A stretch of DNA of 64,000 nt, from assembly GCF_964199755.1 (NCBI RefSeq), contig NC_133897.1:168528678-168592677 (forward strand), read 5' to 3'. Made by a program: the position numbers and the translations under genes. Positions 47,401-59,200 of the stretch are shown one piece after another (position 1 is the stretch's first letter; the number at the start of each line of letters is the position of its first letter). The stretch is from Larus michahellis (lineage: Eukaryota; Chordata; Aves; Charadriiformes; Laridae). Under the pieces are notes generated by a model, which saw nothing but the letters and a program-made list of their open reading frames with translations, searched no databases and had not been told where the DNA came from.

Positions 47401-50400
47401 GCCCAGCTTTAAGAATGTAGTATCTGAGGCCTGGTTTGCTTCTTTTCATGCTCACCCTAGGATTTATGCATTAACCACTTGCTCTCAGTTTTTAGCCCGA
47501 TTTTCCCCTTACCCTAGAGTAAAAGAGGAGATTCTGGGCTCAGGAAATGCTGGCTCATGTTTATCTGGCAGCTTTTGCCTTCTGGATGCAGTGGGGCAAG
47601 GGAGCATTCCTGGTGTGACCCATGCTTTTCTCCGACTTTCCAGATCCTGAGGAGTTCCTCAATCTCATAATGCAGCAGATCCTGGGAATAGAGCCGCTCT
47701 TGAAACTGCAGTAAGTTGCCGTGTCTAAGCGATACAATTTACCCAGTCCAGGTTCATTAATTATCCACCTCACGATCACCAGGGTGTTACTTGCACCTTT
47801 TCACCCAGGCTTTGGAGGCACGGCTCTGAGTTGCGTGCAGTTCCTCTCTTGCTGTCCGTGCGATCTTGCTTGTTGTGGTCTTGTCCCAGGTGACGCATCC
47901 AAGAAAAGGCACTTCCAAACTCTCCCTGGAGGTGCCGCCTTCAGAAAATGGTGTTTAAAAACCTTGTCTCACCCTTAGGGAGAGCCAGCAGGGGTTTGGG
48001 AAACGTAGTGTCCAGCTTCAGTGCAGAGCCGGCTGTATCCGCCAGCCTTTGGATGCTTTTGGGACGGGTCCAGACTGTCAAGCTGGCTCAGGTCCTGCAG
48101 CCTCTCAAACAGGCAGTCCATGGATGCAGTCCCAGTTTTTCAGGACTCTACAAAGAGGATGAGAGGCTGAAGGAAGCCAAAAATAACTGTGCTGTTCAGG
48201 AGCACAGAAGGGGATTGTTCGGTTTCTGCGCTCCTTTGTTGAGACGTCAGTCAAGCCGTGGATCGTGGAGTACTCGGAAAGGCTGAGCACAAAGACGACT
48301 CTGTGCCGCAGCTCCCCTGCAGAGGGTCATCTGAAGGAAATCCTTTCTCTGCTGGCTGAGGGATGTAGGGGTTGCGGGAGATCTGCTGCGCACAGCTCAC
48401 CTTTTGAATGCACTGAGTTTTGCTCTCTGGCTTTTGTATGTGCAGTTAGAAATAGATCTTTCATCTGAGGAGGAGTTTGCCAATTGTGCCGTAGCGCAGT
48501 GGATTTTAAAAACACTGCAATGTCTTTTCATATTTACGCTGACGAGGGGAAAGCGAGTTTTGCTCCTAGGAGCAGGATGTGATGCTATGGAGGGATAATG
48601 AGGCTGAAGATGGTGCCTGTATCCTCCTCTCATTACATGTGTTTAGTGTTTCTGGGTGGAAAAACTCCTTCGTGTCAGTGTTGCACCAAGCAGCCCTTGG
48701 TGCCTTGGGCCCAGAAGCTCTTGCAGGACAACCAGTATGTCCCTCTGGGAGCTCAGATGTTTGTGGCACCGCATAAACCAGCCCCGTCACCACTCCTTGC
48801 AGGTCGGGAAGCCAGGAGGAGCAGCAGGACTGTTACTGTTACCAGATTTTTATGGACAAACAGGAGGATCTGGTGGTTCCCGACGTGCAGCAGTTAGTGG
48901 AACACTCCTTCCTGACTTACGATCTGAAGCTAGTGGAGGTGAGCCCAGCTACCTTCCGCCTCCGCTGCTATCTACCACCTCTCTCTTGCTTCCTCCAACA
49001 TTCCTCTGCCTGCCGGTGAGTCGGCGGTGGCTCTAGTATGTCCGACGCTGCAAAGAAGCAGGATACAGCCACAAGAGAGAGGTCTTGGGGAATCTGAGCG
49101 TGACCTGGGAAGAGGGCTGTGCTTTCCCTGTTGTCGTTTTGTCTCGTGAATAACTGGAGCAGAAAGTCTTTCCGCCCAGCGGCAATAAGGAGAGAAGAGG
49201 CTCTGGGACTTGTCTCTTCTGACCCGGTCATTTATTTGCTTTTCTTTTCCCAGATCCCATCTTGCTTCATTATCCAAATGCCGCGTTTTGGGAAGGAATA
49301 TAAAATGTTCAGCAAAATCATTCCTTCCTTGGAGCTGGATATAACAGATCTGCTGCTTGACAGTAAGTTGGTGGGCAATGGTAAAGCCGCTGGCTTGGAC
49401 TGCGAGCAACCAGGTGACAGATCTCGCCTCTTTGGGTTGTGAGCAGATGTAAGGTGGGCTCGTGGTGTGATTCTTCTTCCCTGACCACCGGTTTTGGCAG
49501 GACAAGTCAGATTTCAGGTGAGACCTGGAGAAGACTCATCCTCTCACCCCTGTTGCCCCTGCAGGTCCCCGGGAGTGCTGCGTGTGCGGGGATGTCGCCA
49601 CCCTGGAGTGTTCCGAGTGTTTCAAAGACAAGGTATTCGCAGCTACGGGCCTGAAGCAGTTCTGCAGCACCTGCTCCAGACAGGTATTTGTTTTCTTTGA
49701 CTGCTTACGAAATCTGCCTCGCTGGCTGACAGCAGAACCCTGCGAAATACCCGAGTTTCTCCTGCTGTCGCTGCAGCCGTTCGGGTTGGGCACAAAGGGG
49801 CCTCCTTCCTGAGCATCAGTCCCACCACCTCCATCAGCTGCGTGATGCCGCACATTATTGAACCTTCTGCTTGCACAGAGCCTAAATAAGGACTGATCCT
49901 GCGTGGACTCAGTGCTGGGCCCTCCACACTGCCTCGCCAAGAGCATTCCTACATCTTTCTGGCCTTTCTTAGAAGGTGGCAGGCTCCCGTCTCAGCTTCT
50001 TGCTGCCAACCTGTCAACACAATGCCATTCTCTGGCACGTAGGGAGGAGTCGGCCGCACGGGAGGCAGATCAGTGGGGAATAAACCGGTGATCTGACCCC
50101 TGCACGCTCCTCTTTCAGGCCAGGTTCAGTTGTGCCCACTCAGCAGGGCCACCCCATCCTCTTTCCTCAGGTTCACTCCCACTACCGACGCAAAACGCAC
50201 AAGCCAACCAGGCTGCACGTCCCAGAAGAGTTTCACAGCCGGAACTCCCGGGGCAGCCAACAGGTCCCACGCGAGAAGATGGAGCTCTTCGCCGTGCTCT
50301 GCATCGAGACAAGTCATTACGTCTCCTTTGTGAAATACGGCCCAGAGAACGAACACTGGATGTTCTTCGACAGCATGGCTGACAGGCATGGTGAGGACGT

Positions 50401-51776
50401 GGTGGTGGGCTCGGAGCTTTGATCGCAGCTGGGTGCTGCACAGTGGGCGGCTCTGAGGGTCTGCAACAGTTGTTGCATAAGTGCTGGTCGTCGAATCATA
50501 GAATTGTCTAGGTTGGAAGAGACCTTTCAGATCATGGAGTCCAACTATCAACTTAACGCTGCCAAAAACCATCACTAAACCGTATCTCTAAGCACTATGT
50601 CTGCCCATCTTTTAAATCCCTCCAGGGATGATGACTCCACCACTGCCCTGGGCAGCCTCTTCCAATGCTTGACAACCCTTTCAATGTAAAAATCTTTCCT
50701 AATATCCATCCTAAACCTCCCCTGGCGCAACTTGAGGCCGTTTCCTCTTGTCCCATCACCTGTTCCTTGGGAGAAGAGCCCGACTTCCACCTCCCCAACC
50801 CCTCCTTTCAGGGAGCTGTAGAGAGCGAGAAGGTCTCCCCTCAGCCCCCTTTTCTCCAGGCTGAACACCCCCAGCTCCCTCAGACGCTCCTCACAAGCTC
50901 TCCAGACCCTTCTCCTCCTTCTCCAGACCCCTCACCAGCTCCGTTGTCCTTCTCTGGACCCGCTCCAGCACTTCAATGTCTTTTTTGAAGCGAGGGGCCC
51001 AAAACTGGACACGGTATTCCAGGTGGGGCCTCACCAGTGCTGAGGACTGGGGGACCATCACTGCCCCAGCCCTGCTGGCCACACTATTTCTGATACAGGC
51101 CAGGATGCTGTTGGCCGCCTTGGACACCTGGGCAAGCTGCTGGCTCGTATTGAGCCAGCTGTTGACTGACACCCCCAGGTCCTTTGCTGCCAGGCAGTTC
51201 TCCAGCCACTCTTCCCCAAGCTTGTAGCACTTCATGGGGTTGTTGTGACCCCCAGTCACAGCAGCCTTTTCCTCTGAAGCCCCCCCCACGCAACTTAGGC
51301 CCCCTCTTCCACTTAAGCAGACCCCAGAGAAGAGTAAGACCAGGCCAAGCACGCGTGAGTTCCTCCTAGTGCTTTCATCCTCTGTGTTCAAACAGGGGAC
51401 TTCTCAAGCCTGGTGGGACTGGCTGCCATGTGGGGGAGGACTGTTCTCGTGTCCTTCCCGATTTTGTTGTTGGCCTCCAGATCTCTCAGCTGAGGCGCTA
51501 AGTTACTTTCGAGTGTGATGGTTATCTCTTGAGCCGTAGGTATTCATCCCTTGGGACCTGGTTTGGATTTTTCTCCTTCTTTCTGGGTTAGGTGACGAAA
51601 ACGGCTTCAACATTCCCACGGTAACGCTGTGCCCTGAAGTTGCCAAATACCTGGAGTTGCCACTGGCTGTGCTGGCCCTGAAGCAACCTCGGGACATGGA
51701 CGGAGTGGCCAAGCGCCTCTTCTGCGACGCCTACATGTACATGTACCAGAGCAAGAAGATGGCGCTTTACAAGTGA
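38467..51776 (+). CDS. CYLDL: CYLD-like ubiquitin carboxyl-terminal hydrolase
   Basis: Predicted to cleave Lys63- and Met1-linked ubiquitin chains, as CYLD does in NF-kB control (family knowledge). Fourteen coding exons: 38467-38928, 39008-39289, 39524-39593, 40425-40645, 41065-41218, 43556-43694, 44345-44455, 45765-45856, 47644-47710, 48803-48938, 49254-49362, 49565-49683, 50171-50390, 51592-51776. They sum to 2,367 bases and encode 788 aa with every phase closing on GT-AG introns. Human CYLD has 956 residues; most of the difference is a shorter linker before the last CAP-Gly domain. The start is the first ATG after the acceptor at 38,462; a second ATG follows two codons later. Divergence from CYLD through the whole protein, and an N terminus that differs, indicate a paralogue (a cyld-like gene is known in fish) and not CYLD itself. 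Confidence 0.92.
38728..41218 (+). other. CYLDL: CYLD-like CAP-Gly region, exons 1-5
   Basis: The first CAP-Gly domain spans exons 1-2 ([17 protein letters not shown], then a [14 protein letters not shown] glycine-rich turn). The second, in the rest of exon 2, keeps [13 protein letters not shown] but not the glycine-rich signature, so it looks degenerate. The third spans exons 4-5 ([29 protein letters not shown]). Only about 65 residues separate the second and third, against about 170 in human CYLD. I see no PVQES-type TRAF2-binding motif in the linker. Confidence 0.8.
41464..42432 (-). mobile_element. CR1 LINE fragment, about 970 bp, in CYLD-like intron 5
   Basis: Reverse-oriented CR1. The 3' end is at 41,464 (CATAGAATCATAGAATGGTT), and the body extends through the ORF2 C terminus to about 42,432. 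Reading frames are interrupted. Confidence 0.88.
42433..43555 (+). other. Remainder of CYLD-like intron 5
   Basis: Around 1.1 kb of non-repeat intronic DNA. No additional exon with compatible phase was recognised. Confidence 0.4.
45030..45725 (+). mobile_element. CR1 LINE fragment ending 40 bp before CYLD-like exon 8
   Basis: Forward CR1 with GGACTTGGGGATGAAAAATC at its 5' side and the 3' end GTCCCTTCCAACCCACGCTA then TTCTATGATTCCATGAT. Exon 8 begins at 45,765, so little original intron sequence is left between the element and the splice acceptor. Confidence 0.88.
46010..46738 (+). mobile_element. CR1 LINE fragment with largely open ORF2 tail, CYLD-like intron 8
   Basis: Forward CR1 whose frame is open to 46,651 and encodes the ORF2 C-terminal part ([48 protein letters not shown]). 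It ends in AATGATTCTGTGATTCTAC. It is closer to the subfamily in PLCG-like intron 19 than to the copy at 45.0 kb. Confidence 0.9.
46739..48802 (+). other. CYLD-like introns 8-9 around exon 9, unique DNA
   Basis: Apart from exon 9 (47,644-47,710) I see no further exon or recognisable repeat in these 2 kb. Confidence 0.4.
50492..51280 (-). mobile_element. CR1 LINE fragment in CYLD-like intron 13
   Basis: Reverse CR1 starting GAATCATAGAATTGTCTAGG at 50,495. It passes through the 3' UTR (GGGCAGCCTCTTCCAATGCT) and ORF2 C-terminal coding sequence and is truncated near 51,280. Confidence 0.88.
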
Positions 51777-53200
51777 CACTGCCCTGGGCTGCAGAGCAGC
51801 GAGGCGTCGGAAACGTGAGCTTGGATCAACCCTGCAGCTCGTAATCGGTGAAAGCGGCCGAGTCTGGGTGCCCCGAACTCACACTTCTGCCTTTTCTTAC
51901 CTCTTCCAGTGTCTGGTATCGAGCTGTCCACGTCAGCCTGTCTGGGTTCGTTAAATCCTGCACCTGGCCTAATCGAGTGATAGCTCGTACTTCCTGCAGA
52001 CCTGGATTTGGAATTATTTATGCTCAAATTCACTCTCATTTCCTGCCTTCCCTTTTTCCAGCCTCCTTCCTCCCCAGGCACGCTGCAGCTCTGCCCTACC
52101 TCGGCGTCCTCCCCCACATCCTTTTCTCCCTGCCAGCCCTTCCCTCCAAAGCCGAGGACCCCGGGTCTAATGGAAACCCCAGCAGTTACCCTCAGCTTTG
52201 TGAAGAGCACGAGAAAACCACAGCCTTGCCCCGTGTGAAACTTCTTCACGTGGACTTGTGGAGCGGGGAAAACCAGGAGGTGTGAGGTGTGCGTTAAGAA
52301 ATAGGTCAGGACCAGGGTTTTTTCTTGAGGTTGGGGATGTGGCCCCACACCTACAGTTGGGTCCCTGAATTGTTTGCACTTTCCTTGCCCAGCGCTAATA
52401 CTCTGGCACTTCTACCTGCTGTCCCTTCTTTTCAACCACGAGATTAAATGGATGTCTCGAGCTGCAAATATGCTTTTAAAAATGTGTATTTTTGCAAGGA
52501 CAAAAATGGCAGAAAGACGGAGCAGGGGAACGGGATCTGAGCTCTATTATGCTGTCCTCATTTTTGCGAAGTCTGCACTATTGCTACACAATCAGGTGTT
52601 AACCTCGCTGTTAGCACTTACTGTCCCATCTTTGCATCCACTTCTGAGATCTGTGGGTGGAAAAAATGGAAAAAATGAATACTTTTTGGATTTTCTGCCA
52701 TGACTACAGTAAGGATTAGGGTCTCGGGTTGGGATTTCTTAAATTAAATAACTTAAAATTTGCAAACTGGGGATTCTCTGCCATTAAGCACATGCCGTCA
52801 TGGCAGTGGGAAGCTGTTACGGGTGTCAGTGCCCAGATTCCGGATCGCGCTCACAGAGCACCAAAACCTCGAGGGATGCATCCAGGAGCCCCAGATGCGG
52901 AGCTGTAATCTCCTTCCTGCTCTTCCCCCCCCCCCCTTTTTAACACAGGGTGCAGTAAGTGTAATACGCAGCCTGTAGCTTTGCATCGTGGCTTGGGATC
53001 TTTTTTTGGATCTTTTAGGATCTTTTTTTGCTTGACAGCAGCGTTGTGACGCGAACTGGGACCTCAATGGCTTGATGGCTTTCTGGTGTGTCCCCTGTTT
53101 CTGTATGTGGTGGCTACAAAGGACGACCGGTGTGTAACAAACCCAGACTGTTAACATCAATTAACAGTTAATTCGGCTTCCAAATGTCCTTGATGAGCAT
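51777..53200 (+). terminator. CYLDL: CYLD-like 3' UTR and downstream unique DNA
   Basis: No AATAAA is close to the stop. Two ATTAAA variants, at 52,443-52,448 and 52,743-52,748, are the nearest candidate signals, and an AATAAA at 54,139-54,144 is a remote alternative. Which is used cannot be judged here. A C-run lies near 52,926-52,937. Confidence 0.4.
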
Positions 53201-53229
53201 TTGGGCCTCAACACCACGTGGACCACGAG

Positions 53230-53735
53230 GCAGCAATACGTGGTAGAGAAGGCGAACAACGTGCCGGGGGAAGCGTTGCCAGCAGGTCAAGGAAGGGGAT
53301 TCTTCCCTTCTGCTCAGCACTGAGAAGCTACACCTGGAGTACTGGGTCCAGTTTGGGGCTTCCCAGGCTGAGAGAGATGAAGAGAATCCAACAAAGGGCC
53401 ATGAAGATGATGAAGGGACTGGAACATCTCTCCTATGAGGAAAGGTTCAGAGAGCTGGGACTCTTCAGCCTGGAGAAGAGAAGACTCAAGGAGATTCATC
53501 AATGTCTATAAATACCTGAAGGGAGGGTGCAAAAAGGCCAGAGCCAGGATCTTCCCAGTGGTGCCCAGTGCCAGGACCAGAGTCGCAAACTGGAACACAG
53601 GAGCTTTCCTCTGAACATCAGGAAACGCGTCTTCACCATGAGGGTGACACAGGTTGCCCAGAGAGAGGTGGTGGAATCTCCATCCTTGGAGATACTCAAA
53701 ATGGTCCTGGGCAAAGGCCAAAGCACCAGCAGTTG
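53230..53735 (+). mobile_element. Old CR1 fragment lacking its 3' end
   Basis: Forward CR1 with CACCTGGAGTACTGGGTCCA, AGAGAGCTGGGACTCTTCAG and TCTCCATCCTTGGAGATACT. It stops before the terminal repeats, and its reading frame is broken several times. Confidence 0.75.
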
Positions 53736-54334
53736 AAGAGAGATGGTGGCAGATGGAGCGACAGATAGTCCTGAGGATGGATTTCCCCTGCTCCCGCTTG
53801 TGAACTGACTCGCTTACCTCTGGGCGATGCCCTCTGGCCACGGAGAGGGCTGAGGTGCACTGCCGTCTCATCTTTCTTCGTCTATTTATTGTTCTTCATT
53901 CCTTCTTTCCTACAAACTCAGGAAAATCTCTACTCAGGTACGCGGTGGGGGGGTGTGTGCGTTGGGCTCTTATGTCTCTGGTGCTTTTGCTCTAAAAATG
54001 TAAGTTTTGATAACAAACTGCTCTTGGTTTTCCTGGAGTTGTTTTTTTTCCCCCCTCTCTTAAAAATGTGAAGTGCGACACAGTGCCCACAGCTGGAGCA
54101 TGGCAACAGGGAGCTCCAGCCTGTTGCGGGTTTTTAGAAATAAAGAGACCGTCAGGCCCTGCTTCATTAAGTTCTTTTAATGTTTCCCCCCCCGCCCCCG
54201 CCCCCATCAATACTTGTTGCAAAGACCTAAACCGCAGCTGTTCCTGGGAGCCGTTCCTGGGGCCGTGCAGATGCATCTCGGTGGGTATTTCTCTTTGCCC
54301 TCCCTCACTGCACCTTTCCCATGGGTGGCTCAAG

Positions 54335-54925
54335 TCATAGAATCACAGAATGGTTTGGGTGGGAAAGGACCTTAAAGATCATCTAGTTCCAACCCACCTG
54401 CCCTGGGCAGGGACATCTTCAACCAGCCCAGGTTGCTCCGAGCCCCGTCCAACCTGGCCTTGAACCCCTCCAGGGATGGGGCAGCCACAGCTTCTCTGGG
54501 CAACCTGGGCCAGGGGCTCACCACCCTCACAGCCAAGAATTTCTTCCCAATATCTCACCTAAATCTCCCCTCTTTCAGTTTCAAACTGTTCCCCCTTGTC
54601 CCATGGCTCCCCTCCCCGCTCCAGAGTCCCTCCCCAGCTTTCCCGGAGCCCCTTTAGGGACTGGAAGGGGCTGGAAGGTCTCCCCGGAGCCTTCTCTTCT
54701 CCAGGCTGAACCCCCCAGCTCTCTCAGCCTGTCCTCCCAGCAGAGGGGCTCCAGCCCTCCCGGCATCTCCGGGGCCTCCTCTGGCCCTGTTCCGACAGCT
54801 CCATGTCCTTCTGCTGTTGGTGGCGCCAGCACTGCAGGGGGGCCTCCCCAGAGCAGAGGGGCAGAATCCCCCCCCGCCCACGCTGCTGGGGATGCAGCCC
54901 GGGATGCGGGGGTGGTTTCTGGGCT
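54335..54925 (-). mobile_element. CR1 LINE fragment between CYLD-like and NAPRT genes
   Basis: Reverse CR1. The 3' terminus is at 54,335 (CATAGAATCACAGAATGGTT), followed by the GGAAAGGACCTTAAAGATCA block and ORF2 remnants to about 54,925. It lies between the two converging genes. Confidence 0.88.
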
Positions 54926-55390
54926 GCATTCTGGGTCCGTACATTTTTACAAGCTCTGCAGAAAGGATTTAGTATCTCCCTGTTACAGATTTGGGCAGGA
55001 TGAGACAAAATACACAGGTCTTAGAGAAGACTCAGCCTGCACAGGTTTGGTTTTGTTTTTTTTCCATTCTACCCAACAACTTTTCTTAACCCTGTTTTCA
55101 TAAAGCCTTCACTCCCTGCCTGGCCACGAGACCTGCCCCCAGTGGAGCTACAAAAGGCTTTTCACTGGAATTAAGAGTCACAGGATGCCATGAAATGTGC
55201 CTGTGAGTCACCTCCTGGGACCACCCCCAGGTGCTTTCGTGGGTCCGTGCTTGTTTTTTATTCCAGCTTTATTCAGTCATAAACCATGAAGTGAAGGACA
55301 TGGAATTAAACGTTCAAGCTCAAGGCAACGAGTGTTTTGAAGGACCAGAGCAGCCACACCGTGTGGCCGTAGCCATAGCGGGTAAAGGCC

Positions 55391-55396
55391 TTTATT
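55391..55396 (-). terminator. NAPRT: Candidate NAPRT polyadenylation signal (AATAAA)
   Basis: TTTATT on the plus strand gives AATAAA on the NAPRT strand, about 850 bases after the stop codon. A second match lies at 55,257-55,262. Either would place the 50-bp repeat array inside the 3' UTR. Confidence 0.5.
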
Positions 55397-55734
55397 TCAT
55401 TTTTTGCTTAGGACACAGTTCATGGCGGGGATTAGAGCCACGCTTCCTCTAGGAACATCAGGTTAGAGAGGGCAGGCGTCAACCTGGAGCCGGGGTCAAC
55501 CTGGAACCAGCATCAACCTGGAGCTGGGCTCCACGGCCCAGGGACTGGGTACAAACTGGAAAGAGATGAAACGTGGCCACAGAGCCAAAGCCTAGAAGAG
55601 GAAGGGCAAAGTGCATCTGCCATGGATGGCCTGGGGGTTGGGGGACGAGCTGGCCCTTCCCATGGTAGGACTCCCTCTTGTGCACTCAAGTCTTGGTCTC
55701 TAGTGCCACCGAGGAGCTTCAGCATGGGCTGCCA

Positions 55735-55975
55735 CCACAGAAGGTGCAGGGCTGGCAGGGCCACCGAGGCGGGCAGAGCTGCCACAGCAGAAGGCACAGG
55801 GCTGGCAGGGCCACCGAGGCGGGCAGAGCTGCCACAGCAGAAGGCACAGGGCTGGCAGGGCCACCGAGGTGGGCAGAGCTGCCACAGCAGAAGGCACAGA
55901 GTTTGGGAGGGCCACTGAGGTGGGCAGCACTGCCACAGCAGAAGGTGCAGGGCTGGCAGGGCCACCAAGGAAGGC
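55735..55975. repeat. 50-bp tandem repeat, probably in the NAPRT 3' UTR
   Basis: Five copies of a 50-51 base unit (AAGGCACAGGGCTGGCAGGG, CCACCGAGG, GGGCAGAGCTGCCACAGCAG) starting at 55,741, 55,791, 55,841, 55,891 and about 55,942. The middle copies are nearly identical. Confidence 0.85.
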
Positions 55976-56246
55976 AGGGAAGGACCGTCACTTCCAGAGG
56001 ATGTGGGAACAGCTGCCTCCCAGCTCCGCCTGCCCCGTCCCTCTGTGCCTGGCTTTGCTACTGGGACCCCGGGGAGCATTTCCAGTTCCTGCAGGGTCCT
56101 CAGATCAGCACCACGCAGCCGCAATGTCATTAGAACCATTGATTCCCAATTAGTCACCTGGTCTTCAAAAGAGCGCAGAGGAAGAGCTGGTCCCAGGCGG
56201 GGGCTGTGCCCGGTGTGGGGAGCGCGGGGGACAAGCGGGGACGCTG

Positions 56247-59200
56247 TCACTGGCTGGCCTGCCGCAGCTCGGTGAGGAGGCCGTGCAGCCTCTCTGACAC
56301 AGCCACCTGGCACAAGAGCAAGAGGGGACAATGAGCACGAGTCCCCGAGGGGACCGCAGCCCCGTGTCCTGTATCCACCCACCGCTGCAGCTCCGTGGTG
56401 GGCTTTGCCCGGGCCACTGAGGCCAGGCAGGGTTCCCAGGTGTGTCATCCGATGGTGACAGCACGTGGCGGACGTACCGGGTAGGGCTGTGGCTGGTGGA
56501 GCCGGCGGTGAGCGGGGCTGAGCAGGTTGAGGGACGCCTGCGCATGGCTCCTCACCTCCGGCAGGCTGGGCAGGGGCTCACACACCTGTGGGATGGAGAT
56601 GGGTGACCATGTCTGTGTTGGGAGCCGGCCACCCAACCCCAATCCCACCCAGTGAGCCAGCTCCAAGCTGGACTCTGATGCCACTGTGTCCAGGGTGGCA
56701 CCTGGGTTGTTGAGACAGGGGACATCTCGGACACAAGGAAATGCTGGGGTTTAATCCTTTGATTATGCTGTTACTGCCAAGACATGACCACCCAACTTGG
56801 TCCTTCACCCAACGTTGGGGAGGACACCCCAGCACCAGAAGGCAGAGCCAGCCCTGACCTGGCCATCTCTGAAGTACGTGCGATGGAGGGGCTCCACGGT
56901 GGTGGGTACGACCTTACTGGTCTCACCAAGTCGTCCCAGGACACGGACTGCCAGCTCCTGCCCCACACTGGGCGAGGGCTCCTCCTCCAGGGCCATGAGG
57001 TCCATGAAGGGGTGACCTGCAGGGGTGCCAGGTTAGGAGCCAGCGGGTACACGGGACACTGGGGACAGGGTTATGGAGCAGGAGGGGAACACACGTCAAC
57101 GGGGCAGCACCAGGGCAAGAGCATCCCAACTCACCAGCAGCATCATAGAGCCGATAGATGGTCTTAGTCCCTGGGATCGTCATCTTCTCCTCATCTTCTG
57201 TGAGCTTCAGGCATGGGGAGCCGTTGACCTCCACCAGCTGTAGGAGAAGGAGGTTATGGAGATGGTCACCTTATTTTTGTCACACACGCCAGCTCATGCT
57301 GGTGCTGAAGACTGTACCAAGCTGTGTGTCCTCTATGCATGCTAGGGAGGCTGCTGATGCAAACCAGCTGAATAAATCATAAAAAAACCCTGAAATCACC
57401 CCAAAGTGGGACATCCTGCCTGCAAGCTTCTTGTTACAGTGGTCTTGTGACCATTATTTCCAAGGAGGAGGACAGAGATGGTGAGAATGAGTGCACCCTC
57501 AGCAAATCTGCAGATGACACCAAGATGAGTGGTGTGGCTGACATGTCCAAGGGACAGGATGTCATCCAGAGGGACCTGGACAGGCTGGAGAAGCGGGCCC
57601 ATGTGAACCTCATGAAGGTCAACAAGGACAAGTGCAGGGTCCTGCACCTGGGTAGGGGCAACCCCCGGCCTCAGCACATGCTGGGGATGGAGGGACGGAG
57701 AGCAGCCCTGCTGAGAAGGGCTTGGGGGTGCTGGGGAAGGGGGATAAGCTGTCCATGAGCCGGCACCGTGCGCTGGCAGCCCAGAAAGTCCCCTGCACCC
57801 TGGGCAGCGTGGGCAGCAGGGCGAGGGGGGGGATTCTGCCCCTCTGCTCCGCTTCGGGGAGACCCCCCTGCAGTGCTGCCTCCAGTTCTGGGGCCACCAA
57901 CAGCAGAAGGACACGGAGGTGTCGGAGCGGGGCCGGAGGAGGCCCCGGAGATGCCGGGAGGGCTGGAGCCCCTCTGCTGGGAGGACAGGCTGAGAGAGCT
58001 GGGGGGGGTTCAGCCTGGGGAAGAGAAGGCTCCGCGGAGACCTTCCAGCCCCTTCCAGGCCCTCAAGGGGCTCCGGGAAAGCTGGGGAGGGACTCTGGAG
58101 CAGGGAAGGGAGCCACGGGACGAGGGGGAACACTTGTAAACTGGAAAAGGGATATTTAGATGAGATCTGAGGAGGAAATTCTTTGCTTTGAGGGTGGTGA
58201 GCCCCTGGCCCAGGTTGCCCAGAGAAGCTGTGGCTGCCCCATCCCTGGAGGGGTTCAAGGCCAGGTTGGACGGGGCTTGGAGCAACCTGGGCTGGTGGGA
58301 GGTGTCCCTGCCCGTGGCAGGGGGGTTGGACTCAATGGCCTTTAAAGGTCCCTTCCAACCCAACCCATTCTGTGACGTGATGAAGTTGACCTCACAGCAG
58401 TGTCCCCTTCCCTACTTGTCCTCAGCCGTGCCAAGCCTGGGAGAACCCAGGGCGCCCCCACACCTCAGGAGCCAAGCAGGGCAGAGAGCTGCCACCCCTA
58501 CCTTGTAAACGCAGCCCAGCGACGGCTGCAGGGGACACGTCACCAGGTTCGTCCCAACGCCGATCACGTTGATCTCACTCCCCTAGTGTGGCAGAGAAGA
58601 CGGGGCCATCAACAGACCAACCCTCCCGCTGGTTTTTAAGCCCATACCAAAACCAGAGCCACGGGGCAGGTCAGAGGATGCTCCACCTGAAGGTTCCTGT
58701 CCATCCGTCCCACCCACAAGTCCAGCAACTCTCCTCCATTCTCACCCAGGGAGAAAGCCCAAGGTGACGCTCATGGCCACCCCCCACCCCCCACAAACCC
58801 CAGCGGCGCCAGCGAAAGCCAAGGTGACGTCCCAGCCCCACCAGCAGCTTCCTCACCTCCCGGCTGAACTCCTCCAGGCTCTGCTCGCTGATGTCGTTGC
58901 TGACGGCGATGGGGATGGTCTCAAACCAGGGCACCTGGAAGCTGGCAAAGGGCGAGGGAGGTGACACAGGGTTTGCAGGGTGGGACACCTGGCTCTGCTT
59001 GCAGCACCCAACTCAGGGTGCCCTGGCAGGACGAGGTCCCCAAGGTGGGGAAGCCGGGGACTGGTGGCAGCCAACCACGGCTCCGTGGGGGGGACTCACT
59101 GAGCACCGCAGGCTCGGAGCACTCGGCGGATCTCCTTGGACTGCTGGGCCAGGTCCCCGCTGTCCAGCCGCACCCCGATGGCCCGGTAGCCCAGCTGGTG

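Larger units (their letters stand above)
43556..51776 (+). other. CYLDL: CYLD-like USP catalytic domain with B-box insert, exons 6-14
   Basis: Exon 6 carries the cysteine box [17 protein letters not shown] with nucleophile Cys435 (CYLD Cys601). Exon 9 has DPEEFLNLI and exon 11 [15 protein letters not shown]. Exon 12 has the zinc-binding B-box cysteines (CCVCG, CSECF, FCSTC). Exon 13 has [12 protein letters not shown] with His703 and FFDSMADR with Asp721. The catalytic triad is intact, so the enzyme is probably active. Confidence 0.9.
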
